Positions 8,345 to 18,128 of a stretch of 64,000 nt of DNA are shown here, one piece after another. The DNA comes from DASPSR01 sp035516175. Lineage in GTDB: Bacteria; Nitrospirota; UBA9217. The translations under genes and the position numbers were made by a program. The notes under the pieces were generated by a model, which was not told the DNA's origin, searched no databases, and worked only from the letters and a program-made list of their open reading frames with translations. The DNA is taken from contig DATJAO010000060.1 of the NCBI GenBank assembly GCA_035516175.1, positions 38,039-102,038 on the forward strand. The letters run 5' to 3'. How positions within the stretch are numbered: position 1 is the first letter of the stretch; every line of letters starts with the position of its first letter.

Positions 8345-10159
8345 CTATACCCTCTTAAACATTTTCCTGATATCGTTCAGGGGAAGACGTATGATCGTTG
8401 GCCTTCCGTGCGGGCAGGTATGCGGCATACGACACCGGAAAAGATCGCTGATCAGCTTCTCCATCTCCTTCTGGTCAAGGTGCCGATGGACTTTGATGGC
8501 AGGATGACAAGCCATCACGCTCAGGATCTTGTCTCGAAACTCGTCCATCTTCCTGCTCTCCCCAAAGACATTCACTTCATCGAGAACATCGAGCACCAGC
8601 TTCCGGTAATCCGCACCAACGAGAAGTGACGGCACGGCTTTGATCATGAACGTCCCGCCGCCGAATTCTTCGACTGTGAACCCGAGCCGGTTGAACTCGG
8701 GTAAATACTCCGAAAGCAGGCTGCTCTGGGCCGGTCCGAGCTCAACCTGATCCGGCATGAGCAGGGACTGGACGGGAATATTTCTGTTGTCGAACTGGTC
8801 CTGGAGCTTCTCGAACAACACACGCTCATGCGCAGCATGCTGGTCGATGATCGCCATTCCTTCCTCTGATTGGGCAATGATGAAGGAATCGTGGACTTGG
8901 GCGAGTGGATACAAGTTTTGTTCAGGGCTTCCGGATGGCCGGGCTTGGGGATCCGCATAGCTCTCTCGCTGCACAGAAGAGTCATGGTCATACGAAAGAG
9001 GTGCGGTTCCGACATCGTTCTTTCTGCGTCCGAAAAAGGGAGATGGTTTTGTCGTATTTGATCCGTCTTCTTGCATGGTCTGATTCCTGAGATAATCCGC
9101 AAGGGCTTCGCTCACCCCCTCAGCATGAGACCGGTATGTCGTTACCGCCGCGTCAGCCACACGTATTCCTTGAGTCCGCAGTCCTTCCCTGATCACATCC
9201 CGGACAAGATCATGTATCTGTGATTGATTGCGGAACCGCACTTCGGCCTTGGCTGGATGAACATTCACATCCACTAGTGCCGGATCGATCTCGATAAAGA
9301 TAAAGCCCACGGGATGCCGGTCTCGCATAAGCATGTCATGGCAAGCGCTATAAAGGGCGTGTGTAAGTGACGGGTTCTTCACTGCGCGGCGGTTCACATA
9401 GAAGTCCTGATATGTCCGATCTGCCCTTGTGTACGGAGGGCGGCCGATAAGGCCGTAGATTCTTATCCCGTCCCGATTCCCCTCGAAATCCATCAGGTTT
9501 TCAGCAATTTCATTGCCATAAAGCTGGAATGTCCGCTCCTTCAGACTCATGGATGTTGGGAGGTCGAGTACCGTTTTTTTGTTATGGGTGAGCCGGAACC
9601 GGATGTCGGGATGGGCCATGGCCTGACGGGACACGGCAGAAACAATATGCGAGAATTCGGTTGCTGCGCTTTTCAGGAATTTAAGCCGTGCTGGTGTGTT
9701 ATAGAACAGGTGGTTTATTTCAATGGAGGTGCCTTGTGGCGCTGCGGCATCAGTAATGACCTTTATAGCATCACCCTTGATCTCGATAAGCACACCTGCT
9801 GCCGTGCCCTTTACTGCGGTGACCATTCTTACCTGTGACACGGCGGCAATGCTCGAAAGTGCCTCGCCTCGAAAACCCATGGTGCGTATGGCCTCCAGGT
9901 CTGCATCCGAAGTTATCTTGCTCGTGGCATGGCGCTGGAAGGCGGTCTGCGCGTCCTGCTTCGACATTCCGCTCCCGTTGTCGGTAATCCGGATCAGACG
10001 CCTGCCTGCCTGTTCGATGTCGATGAATATTTCAGACGCACCTGCATCGATCGAGTTTTCAATCAGTTCTTTGACCGCCGATGCCGGTCTTTCGACCACT
10101 TCACCTGCGGCGATCTTGTTCACAACGTGGTCTGGGAGTATATTTATTTTATCAGGCAT
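8345..10159 (-). CDS. mutL: DNA mismatch repair protein MutL
   Basis: The 604-residue protein has the GHKL ATPase N-terminus: KIAAGEVVERPASAVKELIEN (Glu near 34), DNGSGM near 60 and GFRGEALSSIA near 95-104. The C-terminal dimerisation domain carries the metal-binding endonuclease motif DQHAAHERVLFE (439-450), plus ACHPAI and CPHGRP, so this is the nicking type of MutL found in bacteria without MutH. No mutS is in the window. The downstream region holds a decayed terC gene instead of an operon partner. Confidence 0.95.
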   Translation of the reverse strand: MPDKINILPDHVVNKIAAGEVVERPASAVKELIENSIDAGASEIFIDIEQAGRRLIRITDNGSGMSKQDAQTAFQRHATSKITSDADLEAIRTMGFRGEALSSIAAVSQVRMVTAVKGTAAGVLIEIKGDAIKVITDAAAPQGTSIEINHLFYNTPARLKFLKSAATEFSHIVSAVSRQAMAHPDIRFRLTHNKKTVLDLPTSMSLKERTFQLYGNEIAENLMDFEGNRDGIRIYGLIGRPPYTRADRTYQDFYVNRRAVKNPSLTHALYSACHDMLMRDRHPVGFIFIEIDPALVDVNVHPAKAEVRFRNQSQIHDLVRDVIREGLRTQGIRVADAAVTTYRSHAEGVSEALADYLRNQTMQEDGSNTTKPSPFFGRRKNDVGTAPLSYDHDSSVQRESYADPQARPSGSPEQNLYPLAQVHDSFIIAQSEEGMAIIDQHAAHERVLFEKLQDQFDNRNIPVQSLLMPDQVELGPAQSSLLSEYLPEFNRLGFTVEEFGGGTFMIKAVPSLLVGADYRKLVLDVLDEVNVFGESRKMDEFRDKILSVMACHPAIKVHRHLDQKEMEKLISDLFRCRMPHTCPHGRPTIIRLPLNDIRKMFKRV

Positions 10160-10616
10160 ACGAGCACAATTTCAACGGGGATCGCGCCTCACGAAAAGGT
10201 ATCGATCCAGTACAGAATGGCGTGAATACTGCCTGCCCGGGATTTTCAGCGTTCGATTGCTTTGAACGATCAAACGCGCTCGTTTGCTTCTCGCGGGCGC
10301 TAAGGCCGAGAAGCCTTTCCTTCATACCGAACTCGCTTTTCATCTCACGGATATGCATATCGTTCATGTAATAGCAGAGCATATCGCCGCGCACATCGAT
10401 TTTCTGCCAAGTAGTCAGCGCTCGATCCGTTTTTCCTGAATTACAGTATTTCTAGGGGATCAGCTCTGGTTGCTATGTGCCGTATCGATAGAGCTCAATT
10501 TTGCCTGTCCGCGAACGGAAACAATGAACTGATGGGAATTTTCACGGTCATTCCCGGCCCAAGCCTTATGCCTCCGTCCGCCTTGGCTGTAGTATACTCG
10601 GCAACACGTCAATTGC
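10160..10616. other. 457-base spacer between M16 gene and mutL, no supported gene
   Basis: Reading all frames gave only short open stretches. The longest (minus strand, about 10152-10394) would encode 80 residues overlapping the mutL start and resembles nothing I know. No clear terminator, promoter or RNA element was recognised. Confidence 0.4.
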
Positions 10617-11951
10617 TCAATAACTCAACTTTGCCTTTCCCAGGTTTGCAACCACCACGATCACCAAGCTGTCGGGATGAAGATACTTCTGCGCTACCCG
10701 TTTGATATCTTCGCTGGTCACAGCGTTTATCATCGCAGAGTACTTCTGAGGATAATCGAGACCGAGGTTATAGATCTCGATAGACGTCAGCATCCCGGCA
10801 ATCTTCGCGTATGTGTCCACCTTCAATGGGAAACTTCCCGTTAGGTATGCCTTGGCATCGGCAAGTTCCTTGTCGGATACAGGCTCAGCCTGTATCCTCC
10901 GGATTTCCTTCAGCGTCTCGGCAATCACTTCGTTCGCTGACTCATTCTTCGTCTTGATGCTGACCGAGAATGCTCCCGGTTCCTTCTGCGCGGAAAATAC
11001 GCTGTGCACGTCATATGCCAGCCCTTTGTTATCGCGAATATTATCCATAAGCCGGGAAGAAAATCCACCCCCGCCGAGTATGTAGTTCATGATCATCACG
11101 GCGTAGTAGTCGGGGTTTTCCCTGCTGATGCCGATATTGCCCATCTCGATATTCGCCTGGGTAATGTTCTTGTCGATCTTTTGTACTACGGTTTTCTCGA
11201 TTGCCGTCGGCGGAATGGAGGCAGGAAGGGGCTGATCGCTCCGCTTCCATCCCTTGAAGTATTCCTGGAGAAGAGCAATTATCTCTTTTTCGTTCACGTC
11301 CCCTACCACGGCAACGATAGTGCTTTTTGGACTGTAGCGTACTGAATAGAAATTTAAGATGTCCTGCCGCGTGAGTTTTGGCAAATAGGCTGCCACATCG
11401 TCGCTCGTCCTCCCATACGCATGTCTGCCGTATACCGCTTTCTTGAATGCCTCACCGGCAACGATGCCTGGTTCTTCTTTCTGCCGCTGGATCTGGGCAA
11501 GAATTTCCTTGACCTTGCGGTCGATCTCTTTCTGGTCGAAAACGGGATTCATGAGGACATCGGAGAGCAGGTCAAGGCCCGTCCGTATGTCCTTCCTGAG
11601 AACCCGCAGGCTTGCCGAGGCGAAGTCGTTTCCCCCGGATACGGAGAGCGACCCGCCGATGAAGTCGATCTCGCTGTTGATCCTGCCGGCCGGCCTTTTT
11701 GACGTCCCCTGCATGAGCAGCGACGCAGTGATCGATGCAAGGCCGGGCTTGTCCTCGGGTTCCGCTGTGCTCCCTGCCTTGATCGCCATGTTCACCGTGA
11801 CCATAGGAATGTCATGCTTTTCTGAGAGTAACAGGACCATGCCGTTGTCGAGAGGGATGCGCTTGCCGATCAGCTCGGCGGCGGATGTTTTTTGGGAGAA
11901 TTGACAAACCACCGTTAATATAACAAGAAGTATGAACCTTTTAAGCCTCAT
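10617..11951 (-). CDS. M16-family peptidase-like protein lacking the zinc motif
   Basis: This secreted 444-residue protein (signal peptide MRLKRFILLVILTVV... ending near S-A-A) has the two-lobed M16 fold. Where active members have HxxEH, it has GLASITASLLMQG, so it cannot bind the catalytic zinc. The C-terminal lobe keeps the R/Y pair in RDNKGLAYDV. It follows, 38 bases after, a gene for an M16 protein with an intact zinc site; such active/inactive pairs form heterodimers like mitochondrial processing peptidase. I infer a periplasmic partner role. ATG 11951 is preferred over upstream ATGs because it starts a clean signal peptide. Confidence 0.85.
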   Translation of the reverse strand: MRLKRFILLVILTVVCQFSQKTSAAELIGKRIPLDNGMVLLLSEKHDIPMVTVNMAIKAGSTAEPEDKPGLASITASLLMQGTSKRPAGRINSEIDFIGGSLSVSGGNDFASASLRVLRKDIRTGLDLLSDVLMNPVFDQKEIDRKVKEILAQIQRQKEEPGIVAGEAFKKAVYGRHAYGRTSDDVAAYLPKLTRQDILNFYSVRYSPKSTIVAVVGDVNEKEIIALLQEYFKGWKRSDQPLPASIPPTAIEKTVVQKIDKNITQANIEMGNIGISRENPDYYAVMIMNYILGGGGFSSRLMDNIRDNKGLAYDVHSVFSAQKEPGAFSVSIKTKNESANEVIAETLKEIRRIQAEPVSDKELADAKAYLTGSFPLKVDTYAKIAGMLTSIEIYNLGLDYPQKYSAMINAVTSEDIKRVAQKYLHPDSLVIVVVANLGKAKLSY

Positions 11952-11989
11952 TTTGTCGCCTCGCGTTTTCATTGTAAAATTTGCAATGC

Positions 11990-13309
11990 TCAATTCTTTG
12001 TTGGCACCAGTATCCCTACCGTCCTATTGTCCTCTGAGAAATAATCTTTTGCCACACGCTGAATGTCTTCCTTAGTGACCGCATGGATGTTCTCCAGGTA
12101 TTTCTCAAGCAGTTTCCTGTTCGCGACGCTCTCATACTCACCGAGAAGCATGGCCTGGTAGAATACGGAATCCTGCCCCATGATGAATCCCGCTTCAATC
12201 TGGTTCTTTGCCTTCTGGAGCTCTTCGTCGGCAACCGGCGTTGTCTTAAGCTTTTCGATCTCGGTATAGAGCGCCTTCTCCACCTCCTCTGTAGTCTTAC
12301 CGGGCATCACACCGGCATAGACGTAGAACAGATTCGGATCGTTTGAGATATTATCGTAATCGCCTCCGGCGTAGATAGCGAGCTGTTTTTCGTATACCAG
12401 CGACTTGTACAGGCGGGAACTCTTGCCCGAGGAGAGAATGCCTTGCAGGACCTCGAGGGCATAAGAGTCCTTGTCCTTGAGATCAGGCGTATGGTATCCG
12501 GCAAAAACAGCCGGAAGCTCTGCCTGTTTCTTAACGATGATCCTGCGTTCACCCAGCTGTTTGGGCTCGACAGCAGCGACCCTTGGTACATCTGGTCCGC
12601 GCGGAATGGGGCCGAAATACTTTTCTATTTGCGGAAGGAGCGTCTTCGTATCGAAATCACCAGCCACAACGATGGTGGCATTGTTTGGTGCGTAGTAGGT
12701 GTGATAGTGATTATAGAGATCGTCGCGGGTAATGTTATTGATGTCCGCCATCCAGCCGATCACCGGCCATTCATAGGGATGGGCAATGAAAGCCGCTGCC
12801 GTCATCTCTTCCACCATAGTCGATGTCGGGTCATCATCCGTTCTCATGCGGCGCTCTTCCTTAACCACCTCCCGTTCGGAGATGAACTCCTTCGGATCAA
12901 TGAGCAAGTTCTGCATGCGGTCGGACTCGAGATCGAGCGCGATGCCGATACGGTCTGCGGCAAAGTTCTCGAAGTAGGCGGTATAGTCCTTGCCGGTGAA
13001 TGCGTTGTCATCTCCTCCGTTCCGCATCACAGTCTGGGAAAAGGTCTTGGGCCCATACTTTTTCGTTCCCTTGAACATCATGTGTTCAAGCATGTGCGAG
13101 ATGCCGGTCGTCCCGAGCTTTTCGTTCCGTGATCCGACCTTGTACCAGATCTGAAACGTTATCACCGGCGCCTTATGCTCTTCTTTGAGCAACACCTTGA
13201 GCCCGTTGGGCAGAACTTTTTCGGTAACGTTCATGTCCTGCCCCAAGGCAGACGTTACAACGAATACAGCATACAGGAACAGCAGTATTACTGATTTTAC
13301 ATATTTCAT
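11990..13309 (-). CDS. Periplasmic M16 zinc peptidase (catalytic partner)
   Basis: The 439-residue protein carries a signal peptide (MKYVKSVILLFLYAVFVVTS... A-L-G-Q) and an intact inverted zinc motif, H72-M-L-E75-H76, with the downstream EREVVKEERR supplying the third ligand. M16B members degrade or process peptides in a closed chamber. The start at 13309 is chosen because a longer reading would overlap the dUTPase gene and place coding sequence before the signal peptide. The zinc-less M16 gene downstream is its likely partner. Confidence 0.87.
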   Translation of the reverse strand: MKYVKSVILLFLYAVFVVTSALGQDMNVTEKVLPNGLKVLLKEEHKAPVITFQIWYKVGSRNEKLGTTGISHMLEHMMFKGTKKYGPKTFSQTVMRNGGDDNAFTGKDYTAYFENFAADRIGIALDLESDRMQNLLIDPKEFISEREVVKEERRMRTDDDPTSTMVEEMTAAAFIAHPYEWPVIGWMADINNITRDDLYNHYHTYYAPNNATIVVAGDFDTKTLLPQIEKYFGPIPRGPDVPRVAAVEPKQLGERRIIVKKQAELPAVFAGYHTPDLKDKDSYALEVLQGILSSGKSSRLYKSLVYEKQLAIYAGGDYDNISNDPNLFYVYAGVMPGKTTEEVEKALYTEIEKLKTTPVADEELQKAKNQIEAGFIMGQDSVFYQAMLLGEYESVANRKLLEKYLENIHAVTKEDIQRVAKDYFSEDNRTVGILVPTKN

Positions 13310-13349
13310 TATCGATTCACCAACCTTCATTTTGGACTTTGAATTTGCC

Positions 13350-13805
13350 TTATCTCGCTCCTGTGTGTCCGAACCCTCCCTCCCCCCTCGCGGTCTCGGA
13401 CAGCACATCCACCCTCATGAGCTTAGCCTTCTCAATCTTTGCGAAAATAATCTGGGCAATGCGGTCGCCACGGTGAATGATGAACGGCTTAGCACTGAAA
13501 TTGAAAAGGATGACACCGATCTCGCCGCGGTAATCGGCGTCGATGGTGCCAGGCGCGTTCAGCATACCAATGCCGTGCTTGAGCGCGAGACCGCTCCGGG
13601 GCCGCACCTGACCTTCATATCCTTCGGGAATAGCAATCGCAATACCTGTCGGGACGAGTTTCCACATTCCCGCCTCGATGACCGTCTCTCCAGCGACAGC
13701 TGCGTACAGGTCAACGCCGGCAGAGTGTTCTGTCTGGTAGTGCGGGATGGGGAGTCCTTCGGAATTTTTAAGCTGTGTTATGTGAACAACGAGATGGCTG
13801 GGCAT
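13350..13805 (-). CDS. dut: dUTP diphosphatase
   Basis: All five trimeric dUTPase motifs are present in 151 residues: AGVDLYA, RPRSGLALKHG, APGTIDADYRGEI (with the catalytic Asp), GDRIAQIIF and the C-terminal GGFGHTG lid. The enzyme hydrolyses dUTP to dUMP and pyrophosphate, keeping uracil out of DNA. It lies between two M16 peptidase genes, a pairing seen often in bacteria (pepR-dut). No obvious ribosome site precedes the ATG. Confidence 0.95.
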   Translation of the reverse strand: MPSHLVVHITQLKNSEGLPIPHYQTEHSAGVDLYAAVAGETVIEAGMWKLVPTGIAIAIPEGYEGQVRPRSGLALKHGIGMLNAPGTIDADYRGEIGVILFNFSAKPFIIHRGDRIAQIIFAKIEKAKLMRVDVLSETARGEGGFGHTGAR

Positions 13806-13889
13806 ATTTTTTTGACGACAGCATTAGCATAGAGCATTGTGTTGTCATCCCATTCGCTCCATAAATCTACGAGCGCTGCACTTTGACGA

Positions 13890-15146
13890 TTATATTTCCA
13901 AAACCGAATCCGGCACATCAGCCCTGCTCAGCGGGCCGAGGATCGCGAGCGACAGATTGTCCCGTGTAAATAGTTGCTGGGCGAGCCGCTGCACCTGCTC
14001 TGCGGTCACTTTTTCGACGCCCCTAATGATATCATCGATCGAGATATATTTGCCAAAATAGATCTCCTGTCTCGCCAGCCTGCTCATGTGGCTGTTGCTG
14101 CTCTCGAGGGAAAGGACAAGGTTCCCTTTGATCTGGTTCTTTACCCGCATCTCTTCCGCCGGCGTTATGCCCTCGTCCTTGATCTTCTTGAGCTCCCTGG
14201 TCACGAGCCGCAGCACCTCAAGCGTGTTCGTCGGATCGGTTCCGGCATACACCGTCAGCAGCCCCGTATCGCGGTACGAGGTCACATAAGAATAGATGGA
14301 ATAAGCGAGTGCGTTCTGTTCGCGCACCTCCTGAAACAGTCGAGAGCTCATGCTGTTTCCAAGCACGGTGTTGAGCGCGGAGATCACATAGCGGTCATCG
14401 TGCATATAATTCATTCCCCGGCACCCGATACAGACCTGCACCTGCTCAAGCTGTTTCTTCCTCACCGCCACGGCATGGCTGAAAGCAGGAGTCGCCTCTT
14501 TCTTGGGAATGCCTGCCCGCGATAGCCTTCCGAAGCTCTTATCCAGAAGCTCGATCAGTCGGGCGTGTTCGAAATTGCCGGCAACGGATATCACGATCTC
14601 CTTAGGGCTGTAATAATGCTCGATATAGGAGATGATATCCTGGTGCTTGAGCGCTTTGATGGTCTCTTTTGTACCGAGGATGGGGCGGCCTAACGGATTG
14701 TCGGGCCAGACCGTGCTCGTGAAAAACTCGTGGATATAGTCATCGGGCGTGTCTTCCACTCCCTTAATCTCCTCAAGGATTACCTTGCGTTCCTTTTCCA
14801 TTTCAATGGGGTCGAACTTGGAGCCAAGGAGAATGTCCGACAGGATATCGACGGCCACCGGAAGGTGCTCGTCCACGACCTTGGCATAATAGGTGGTCGT
14901 TTCCTGCGAGGTGAAGGCATTCATCTCACCGCCAAGAGAGTCCATTTCGATCGCAATATCCTTGGCGGTCCTCTTCTCCGTTCCCTTGAAGAACAGATGC
15001 TCGATGAAGTGTGATATCCCGCCTATCTCCTCCGGTTCATGGCGAGATCCCACCTTTACCCACACGCCTATGGAGACGGACCGCGATTTCGGCAGGGTTT
15101 CGGACACGACCCGTATCCCGTTGGAAAGGGTGTCTTTTCTGTACAT
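13890..15146 (-). CDS. Cytoplasmic M16 processing-peptidase-like protein
   Basis: At 418 residues without a signal peptide, this third M16 protein has an active zinc motif H46-F-I-E49-H50 and the downstream E-E-I-K-G-V-E-D-T-P-D-D-Y ligand region. The C-terminal R/Y signature VREQNALAYSIYS is also present. It belongs to the YmxG/PepR-like group closest to mitochondrial processing peptidase. The ATG at 15146 directly abuts the TAA of the EF-G-like gene (15147-15149), so the genes are translationally coupled. Confidence 0.88.
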   Translation of the reverse strand: MYRKDTLSNGIRVVSETLPKSRSVSIGVWVKVGSRHEPEEIGGISHFIEHLFFKGTEKRTAKDIAIEMDSLGGEMNAFTSQETTTYYAKVVDEHLPVAVDILSDILLGSKFDPIEMEKERKVILEEIKGVEDTPDDYIHEFFTSTVWPDNPLGRPILGTKETIKALKHQDIISYIEHYYSPKEIVISVAGNFEHARLIELLDKSFGRLSRAGIPKKEATPAFSHAVAVRKKQLEQVQVCIGCRGMNYMHDDRYVISALNTVLGNSMSSRLFQEVREQNALAYSIYSYVTSYRDTGLLTVYAGTDPTNTLEVLRLVTRELKKIKDEGITPAEEMRVKNQIKGNLVLSLESSNSHMSRLARQEIYFGKYISIDDIIRGVEKVTAEQVQRLAQQLFTRDNLSLAILGPLSRADVPDSVLEI

Positions 15147-17264
15147 TTATTTTTCTTTCTGGATCTGGTTGCCTTGTCCGTGCTGCGCAGCGCGCTCCTG
15201 GACGATCTTCTGCGCCAGGTGGCTCGGAACGTCTTCATAGCCGTAGAACTCCATGGTATACATGCCCCTTCCGCTCGTGAGCGAATTGAGCGTCGGTGCG
15301 TAGGAGAGCATTTCGGACATGGGCACAAGGGCCTTGATCGTCTGGCCATTCGCCTGGGGAACCACGCCCTGCACCTTGCCGCGGCGCGAGTTCAGGTCGC
15401 CGATCACGGCCCCGAGCGTATCATCCGGCGAAACCACTTCCACGCTCATGATCGGTTCGAGCAGTACCGGCCTCGCAGCTTCAACGGCCTTTTTGAATCC
15501 CATGGACGCAGCAACCTTGAATGCCATTTCCGATGAGTCTACGGTGTGATAGGACCCGTCATAGAGTGTGACACGGAGATCCACCATGGGATACCCGGCA
15601 AGAGAACCTTCATGCATGGCCTCAACTACCCCTTTTTCAACGGCGGGAATGTATTGACGCGGGATCACGCCGCCAACGATCTTGTCTACGAACTCGAACC
15701 CGCTGCCGCGCGGTAGGGGCTCGAGCTCGATCCATGCATCCCCGTATTGGCCATGGCCTCCGCTCTGCTTCTTATACTTGCCCTGGGCATTCGCCTTGGC
15801 CCTGATCGTTTCTTTGTACGGGACCTTCGGCGTCTTCATCTTTACGTCGACGCCGAACTTCCGCTTGAGCTTCTCGAGCGTTACCTCGATATGCACCTGT
15901 CCCATGCCCGACAAGATCATTTCCTTGGTCTGATCATCAAAGGCGAAGCGGAGCGTCGGGTCTTCGTCGAGCAGTTTGTGAATACCGATGCTCACCTTGT
16001 CCTCGTCACCCCGTGATTTCGGTTCTATGGCAAAGGAGAGCACCGGGTCAATGAACTTTGCAAAATCAAGCACAATCGCCTGCGTCTCTGGGCACAGCGT
16101 ATCACCGGTGAGGGTCTCCTTGAGTTTGGCCACAGCGCCGATCTGGCCCGCTGAAAGTGCCTGCGCGGTGACTTGTTTCTTGCCTTCGATGTAGAACAAT
16201 GAGCCGATTTTTTCTTTTGTCTGCTTATTCGAGTTATAGACGGCAGAATCTGCCTTCAGCGTTCCAGAGAAAACCCGCACCAAGGAAAGTTTACCGGCAA
16301 AAGGGTCGATGACGGTCTTGAATACGAGTGCGGCAAGCGGTTCCTCGGGGGTTGGCTTTCGCACAATCTCTTTTCCGGCCTTCGGATCTTTCCCCTTGAT
16401 CGCCACGATACCGGCCCGTTCGACCGGGGAAGGGAGGCACATGATCACGGCATCCATGAGTTGTTGAATCCCCATATTTTTGACCGGTGAGCCGCACAGA
16501 ACAGGCAAGAGTCCGCCGCCGAGCGTTCCATGCTTGAGCCCGGCTATGAGATCTTCCTGCGAGAGGTCTCCTTTGTCCAGATACTTTTCGAGCAGGCTGT
16601 CTTCGGTCTCCGCAATCTGCTCCACAAGCTTCTTGCGGTAATTAGCTGCATCCTGCTTCATGTTGTCGGGGATCTCTTTTTCCTCAACCTTGCCGCTATT
16701 GTCCTTCGCAAAATAGAGGGCTTTCATCTTGACGAGATCGATGACGCCCGCAAAGTTTTCTTCGAGGCCGATAGGAAGCTGGAGTATGAGGGCGCCTTTG
16801 CAGAAGTACTTCTCCATATCGCCTACGGCACGAAAAAAGTCGGCACGCTCCTTGTCAAGCTTGCTCACGAAGGCGATACGTGGTATCTCGTAGTCGCAGG
16901 CGAACTTGTAAATCTTTTCGGTCTCGGCCTTGACACCGGACAGGGCGGATACGATGACTATAGCACCGTCAACAGCTCGGAGGGTCCCCTTCGTTTCTTC
17001 GAGGAAGTTGATATAACCAGGGGTGTCGATTATATTGATCCGGACTCCCTTCCAGTCCACGAATCCGAGCGCTGCGGTGATCGTGATCTTTCGAGTGATC
17101 TCCTCGGCCTCGTGCATGAAGACCGATGTGTTGTCGTCCACGCTTCCCGGGACGTCTACTGCACCTCCGACGAAGAGCATGGCGTCGGCGAGCGATGTCT
17201 TGCCCGCGGCGCCGTGTGACAGGATGGCAATGTTGCGGATTTCCCTGACATCAGCATTTTTCAT
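15147..17264 (-). CDS. EF-G-like translation GTPase (fusA2 type)
   Basis: A 705-residue member of the elongation factor G superfamily. The P-loop is S-H-G-A-A-G-K-T-S (16-24) where canonical EF-G has A-H-I-D-A-G-K-T-T, and G3 is D-T-P-G-Y; G4 reads SKLD rather than NKMD. The C-terminal domains III-V are complete. These departures match the EF-G-2 paralogues that lack full translocation activity and whose role is uncertain. It heads a run into the cytoplasmic M16 and dut genes. It is unlikely to be the housekeeping fusA, which normally sits in the str operon. Confidence 0.85.
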   Translation of the reverse strand: MKNADVREIRNIAILSHGAAGKTSLADAMLFVGGAVDVPGSVDDNTSVFMHEAEEITRKITITAALGFVDWKGVRINIIDTPGYINFLEETKGTLRAVDGAIVIVSALSGVKAETEKIYKFACDYEIPRIAFVSKLDKERADFFRAVGDMEKYFCKGALILQLPIGLEENFAGVIDLVKMKALYFAKDNSGKVEEKEIPDNMKQDAANYRKKLVEQIAETEDSLLEKYLDKGDLSQEDLIAGLKHGTLGGGLLPVLCGSPVKNMGIQQLMDAVIMCLPSPVERAGIVAIKGKDPKAGKEIVRKPTPEEPLAALVFKTVIDPFAGKLSLVRVFSGTLKADSAVYNSNKQTKEKIGSLFYIEGKKQVTAQALSAGQIGAVAKLKETLTGDTLCPETQAIVLDFAKFIDPVLSFAIEPKSRGDEDKVSIGIHKLLDEDPTLRFAFDDQTKEMILSGMGQVHIEVTLEKLKRKFGVDVKMKTPKVPYKETIRAKANAQGKYKKQSGGHGQYGDAWIELEPLPRGSGFEFVDKIVGGVIPRQYIPAVEKGVVEAMHEGSLAGYPMVDLRVTLYDGSYHTVDSSEMAFKVAASMGFKKAVEAARPVLLEPIMSVEVVSPDDTLGAVIGDLNSRRGKVQGVVPQANGQTIKALVPMSEMLSYAPTLNSLTSGRGMYTMEFYGYEDVPSHLAQKIVQERAAQHGQGNQIQKEK

Positions 17265-17304
17265 AAGACACTCCTTTTGGGGATAAATTTGTTTATCTTA
17301 TGAA

Positions 17305-17607
17305 CTACCAGATCTCGGACTTTATTTTTCCAGCCTGCTTGAGCAACACGTCGACCACGGCTTCACTAAAGAAGTTGGACGACTGGCGGACGTCCGCATC
17401 CACCATGCTCTCGTAGTACTTCTTCCCTTCCGCGAGTTCTTCTGTCAAAATATCGAAGAGGCTGTCCTGTTCGATTCCCTCCTTTACCTTCGCCTGGTTG
17501 TACAGGAGAATGTCCGAGAGGATGGTACGCGCGAGCCTTTTTGCTTCATCAGGATTTTTAATCAATCTCATAGCGAGGGCCCCATTACAGGAAATTCCGT
17601 CATTCAT
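17305..17607 (-). CDS. Small conserved protein, function unknown
   Basis: A 100-residue mostly helical acidic protein: IKNPDEAKRLARTILSDILL, then LFDILTEELAEGKKYYES, SSNFFSEAVVDVLLKQAG and a terminal IKSEIW. I recall similar proteins of about 90 residues in Deltaproteobacteria, with no known role. The ATG at 17607 overlaps the rseC stop as TGATG; an internal ATG at 17571 would give an 88-residue protein that starts at the conserved MRLIKNPDEA and may be the true start. No membrane segment or metal motif is seen. Confidence 0.7.
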   Translation of the reverse strand: MNDGISCNGALAMRLIKNPDEAKRLARTILSDILLYNQAKVKEGIEQDSLFDILTEELAEGKKYYESMVDADVRQSSNFFSEAVVDVLLKQAGKIKSEIW

Positions 17608-18035
17608 CAGGAAAGAATCTCGACGATGACGGGCTTGTATTTCTGAGTTTTTTCCACTTTTTTATTGTACATACGGATGAAGAAAAAAGAGATCAGGAGG
17701 CACCCGGCTCCTGCGATAAATGCCCAGAGGTCGGAGTTCGCTTCTGCTCCATAAAGCACCGCCACGTTCTTGGCAAGAATGGCCCCGCCGATGAACGCCG
17801 CCATAGGAATGCCGTATAGAATGATCGATGCTTTCAGATAGAGCTGGGGAGCGACAACCACTTTCACCTTCTGCCCTTTGACCGCACCAAGAGGGTTGGC
17901 TGCCTCCATGAATGACTGATCACCGGGATGACATACCCCTGCAGCTACACACTGCTCACAGGCGCTCTTTTTCAAGAGCGCTACCCTGGCGACACTCCCC
18001 TCGACCTCTGCTACAATTCCTTCTTCTTCGATCAT
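17607..18035 (-). CDS. RseC/MucC-type membrane protein (SoxR-reducing family)
   Basis: The 142-residue protein opens with a beta-rich cytoplasmic stretch (MIEEEGIVAEVEGSVARVAL) and a Cys cluster S-A-C-E-Q-C-V-A-A-G-V-C near 26-35, then two membrane helices (about 70-88 and 101-119). This is the layout of RseC, which in E. coli modulates the SoxR-reducing or sigma-E systems. No rnf or rseAB genes are present, so the local role is open. ATG 18035 is preferred since GAGGG sits six bases upstream. Confidence 0.8.
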   Translation of the reverse strand: MIEEEGIVAEVEGSVARVALLKKSACEQCVAAGVCHPGDQSFMEAANPLGAVKGQKVKVVVAPQLYLKASIILYGIPMAAFIGGAILAKNVAVLYGAEANSDLWAFIAGAGCLLISFFFIRMYNKKVEKTQKYKPVIVEILS

Positions 18036-18128
18036 AATCATCCCTCGATCTCACCACCATGACACACAAGCTCAAGTTTTTTCTCAGTATTCACGGTGCC
18101 ATAGTGACCGGGTGGTTCGATCTCTCTT

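Noticed and set aside
10152..10394. Minus-strand 80-codon frame upstream of mutL
   Set aside because: It overlaps the mutL start in another frame, has no ribosome site and resembles no family.
13310..13408. Upstream extension of the secreted M16 protease
   Set aside because: It overlaps dut and would put a charged stretch before the signal peptide.
15147..17264. Housekeeping EF-G
   Set aside because: G1 and G4 motifs deviate and the gene is outside a str operon; it fits the EF-G-2 paralogues.
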